Source: an uncultured Oscillospiraceae bacterium
GTDB lineage: Bacteria; Bacillota; Clostridia; Oscillospirales; Acutalibacteraceae
Direction: 5' to 3'
Assembly (NCBI GenBank): GCA_900546265.1
Contig: URCA01000047.1
Span: forward strand, 1-23,531
Length of the DNA: 23,531 nucleotides
How positions within the stretch are numbered: the stretch's first letter is position 1; every line of letters begins with the position of its first letter. The notes beneath the pieces were generated by a model. The model did not search any database, was not told the DNA's origin, and was given only the letters and a program-made list of their open reading frames with translations. The translations under genes were made by a program, and so were the position numbers. Positions 22,924 through 23,531 of this stretch are shown piece after piece.

Positions 22924-22962
22924 AAAACAGCCCTGCGGCCAGAATTGCCGCAGGGCTGTTTT
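22924..22962. terminator. Near-symmetrical terminator after the SH3 lipoprotein gene
   Basis: A perfect 16-bp stem, AAAACAGCCCTGCGGC / GCCGCAGGGCTGTTTT (22924-22939, 22947-22962), has a 7-base loop. T-runs are built into both ends, so it can work in either direction. On the minus strand it starts about 7 bases after the lipoprotein stop. No plus-strand gene ends here. Confidence 0.9.
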
Positions 22963-22968
22963 AGGCAC

Positions 22969-23436
22969 TCAGGAAACGGCGGTCGTGGTGGTGGCCGCCG
23001 GCGTTGTGGCGGCGGGAGCGTTCTTCGGATCCTCAAACGTCAGATATTGCCCGCTGACATATCCGACCAGCTGCAAAATCTGGATTTTATACCAATCGCC
23101 CTCCTTGGCGAGAATTTGCACCTGTTCCCCCATCTTGGTGCCGCCGATCGCCTCATAATCCCGGCCCGGCCCGCTGCGCACATGCATCGAGTCCGCTGTC
23201 ACCCAAGCGACGGAAGGCAGGGTTTCGTCCCGCGTCGGGGCGGTCGTGCCCGTGGTGGGGGCGGCTGTGGAAGCCGTGGAGGCCGTCGTGCCGGCTCCCT
23301 CCGTGGTTTGCGTGGACGCGTTGGAAGCGGGGTCCTTTTTACCGAGATCGCAAGCCGTCAGACTACACGCGAGCAGCAAGGCGCTGCCGCCGGCGGCCAG
23401 CCGTTTTTTCCAATCGATGATCATCGCCGCATTCAT
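22969..23436 (-). CDS. SH3-domain (SH3b) lipoprotein
   Basis: A 155-residue secreted lipoprotein. A basic N-terminus and hydrophobic stretch (about 13-27) lead to a lipobox, LTAC, with C29 as the acylated residue. A threonine/alanine-rich linker (about 40-70) leads to one bacterial SH3 domain (about 76-134: ADSMHVRSGPGRDYEAIG, GDWYKIQI, GYVSGQYL), and a second Thr/Ala-rich tail follows. SH3b domains usually bind peptidoglycan or anchor enzymes; no catalytic domain is present here. I chose the ATG at 23436 (AGAGGA 4 bases upstream); an ATG at 23424 is an alternative, and an in-frame start at 23496 would overlap the promoter. It is a single-gene unit with its own promoter and terminator; function unknown. 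Confidence 0.9.
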   Translation of the reverse strand: MNAAMIIDWKKRLAAGGSALLLACSLTACDLGKKDPASNASTQTTEGAGTTASTASTAAPTTGTTAPTRDETLPSVAWVTADSMHVRSGPGRDYEAIGGTKMGEQVQILAKEGDWYKIQILQLVGYVSGQYLTFEDPKNAPAATTPAATTTTAVS

Positions 23437-23467
23437 CCTTTCCTCTGACCGTGCGTTATTGCTGTTT

Positions 23468-23496
23468 AGTATGGGATGCTTAGCATCGATTGACAA
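23468..23496 (-). promoter_or_regulatory. Sigma-A promoter of the SH3 lipoprotein gene
   Basis: On the minus strand TTGTCA (23491-23496), a 17-base spacer and CATACT (23468-23473) give a reasonable vegetative promoter, starting about 25 bases before the ATG. The spacer is almost filled by a palindrome (see next entry). Confidence 0.7.
23475..23487. promoter_or_regulatory. Operator-like palindrome within the lipoprotein promoter
   Basis: GATGCT-T-AGCATC is a perfect 6-bp inverted repeat around one central base, lying exactly between the -35 and -10 boxes. A repressor bound there would block polymerase, so an operator is plausible. No regulator gene is adjacent in the window. Confidence 0.5.
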
Positions 23497-23531
23497 GGGG
23501 AAACGCGGTTTTTCGGCGTGAAAAGGGGTGC

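Noticed and set aside
1..23531. Mobile elements, CRISPR arrays, prophage or defence genes
   Set aside because: No transposase, integrase, terminal repeats or regularly spaced repeats were seen; the gene order is conserved housekeeping and sporulation content.

Overview
This is a G+C-rich (roughly 60% by eye) chromosomal segment from an endospore-forming Firmicute. It is most likely a clostridial lineage such as Oscillospiraceae/Ruminococcaceae; that placement is inferred from gene content, AAAGG(A)-type ribosome binding sites and composition, not from a phylogenetic marker comparison. The complete spoIIIAA-AH operon, yunB, an Asp23 protein, a tyrosyl T-box and the order nusB...xseA-xseB-ispA...dxs-tlyA...argR-recN are all typical of this group. 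Every supported gene lies on the minus strand, so the window reads naturally from high to low coordinates. I see no phage, insertion sequence, CRISPR array or plus-strand gene.

Layout from right to left. (1) 22924-23496: a small SH3-domain lipoprotein with its own promoter, a palindrome inside that promoter and a near-symmetrical terminator. (2) 19955-22799: yunB (sporulation), then ligA (NAD+-dependent DNA ligase) ending in a large terminator. (3) 14994-19904: spoIIIAA-AB-AC-AD-AE-AF-AG-AH, the mother-cell half of the SpoIIIA-SpoIIQ channel. (4) 14461-14986: an Asp23/Gls24 envelope-stress gene with its own promoter and terminator. (5) 4104-14400: a housekeeping run of nusB, a TsaD/Kae1-like paralogue, xseA, xseB, ispA, a YuiD-type divergent PAP2 membrane protein, dxs and tlyA, then a terminator-bearing gap, then nadK, argR and recN. 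(6) 2438-4073: promoter, tyrosine T-box leader and tyrS, closed by a terminator. (7) 296-2439: yerC, a methyltransferase and hslO. (8) 1-264: a consensus promoter driving tRNA-Val and tRNA-Asp, the latter cut by the window edge.

Functionally the window joins isoprenoid precursor supply (dxs, ispA, perhaps the PAP2-like protein), DNA replication and repair (ligA, recN, xseAB), RNA metabolism (nusB, tlyA, tyrS, tRNAs), cofactor and arginine control (nadK, argR), redox chaperoning (hslO) and sporulation. Tight overlaps (ATGA junctions at nusB/tsaD-like, tsaD-like/xseA and spoIIIAD/spoIIIAE; a 14-base overlap at dxs/tlyA) indicate translational coupling.

I did not find a clear new multi-gene system. 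The points most worth a second look are: the structured gap with a strong terminator just before nadK and no visible promoter after it; the coupled TsaD-like paralogue; a DxDxDG calcium-loop-like insert in the PAP2-like protein; an AT-rich patch in tlyA; the 101-base spoIIIAA/spoIIIAB overlap; and the palindrome in the lipoprotein promoter.
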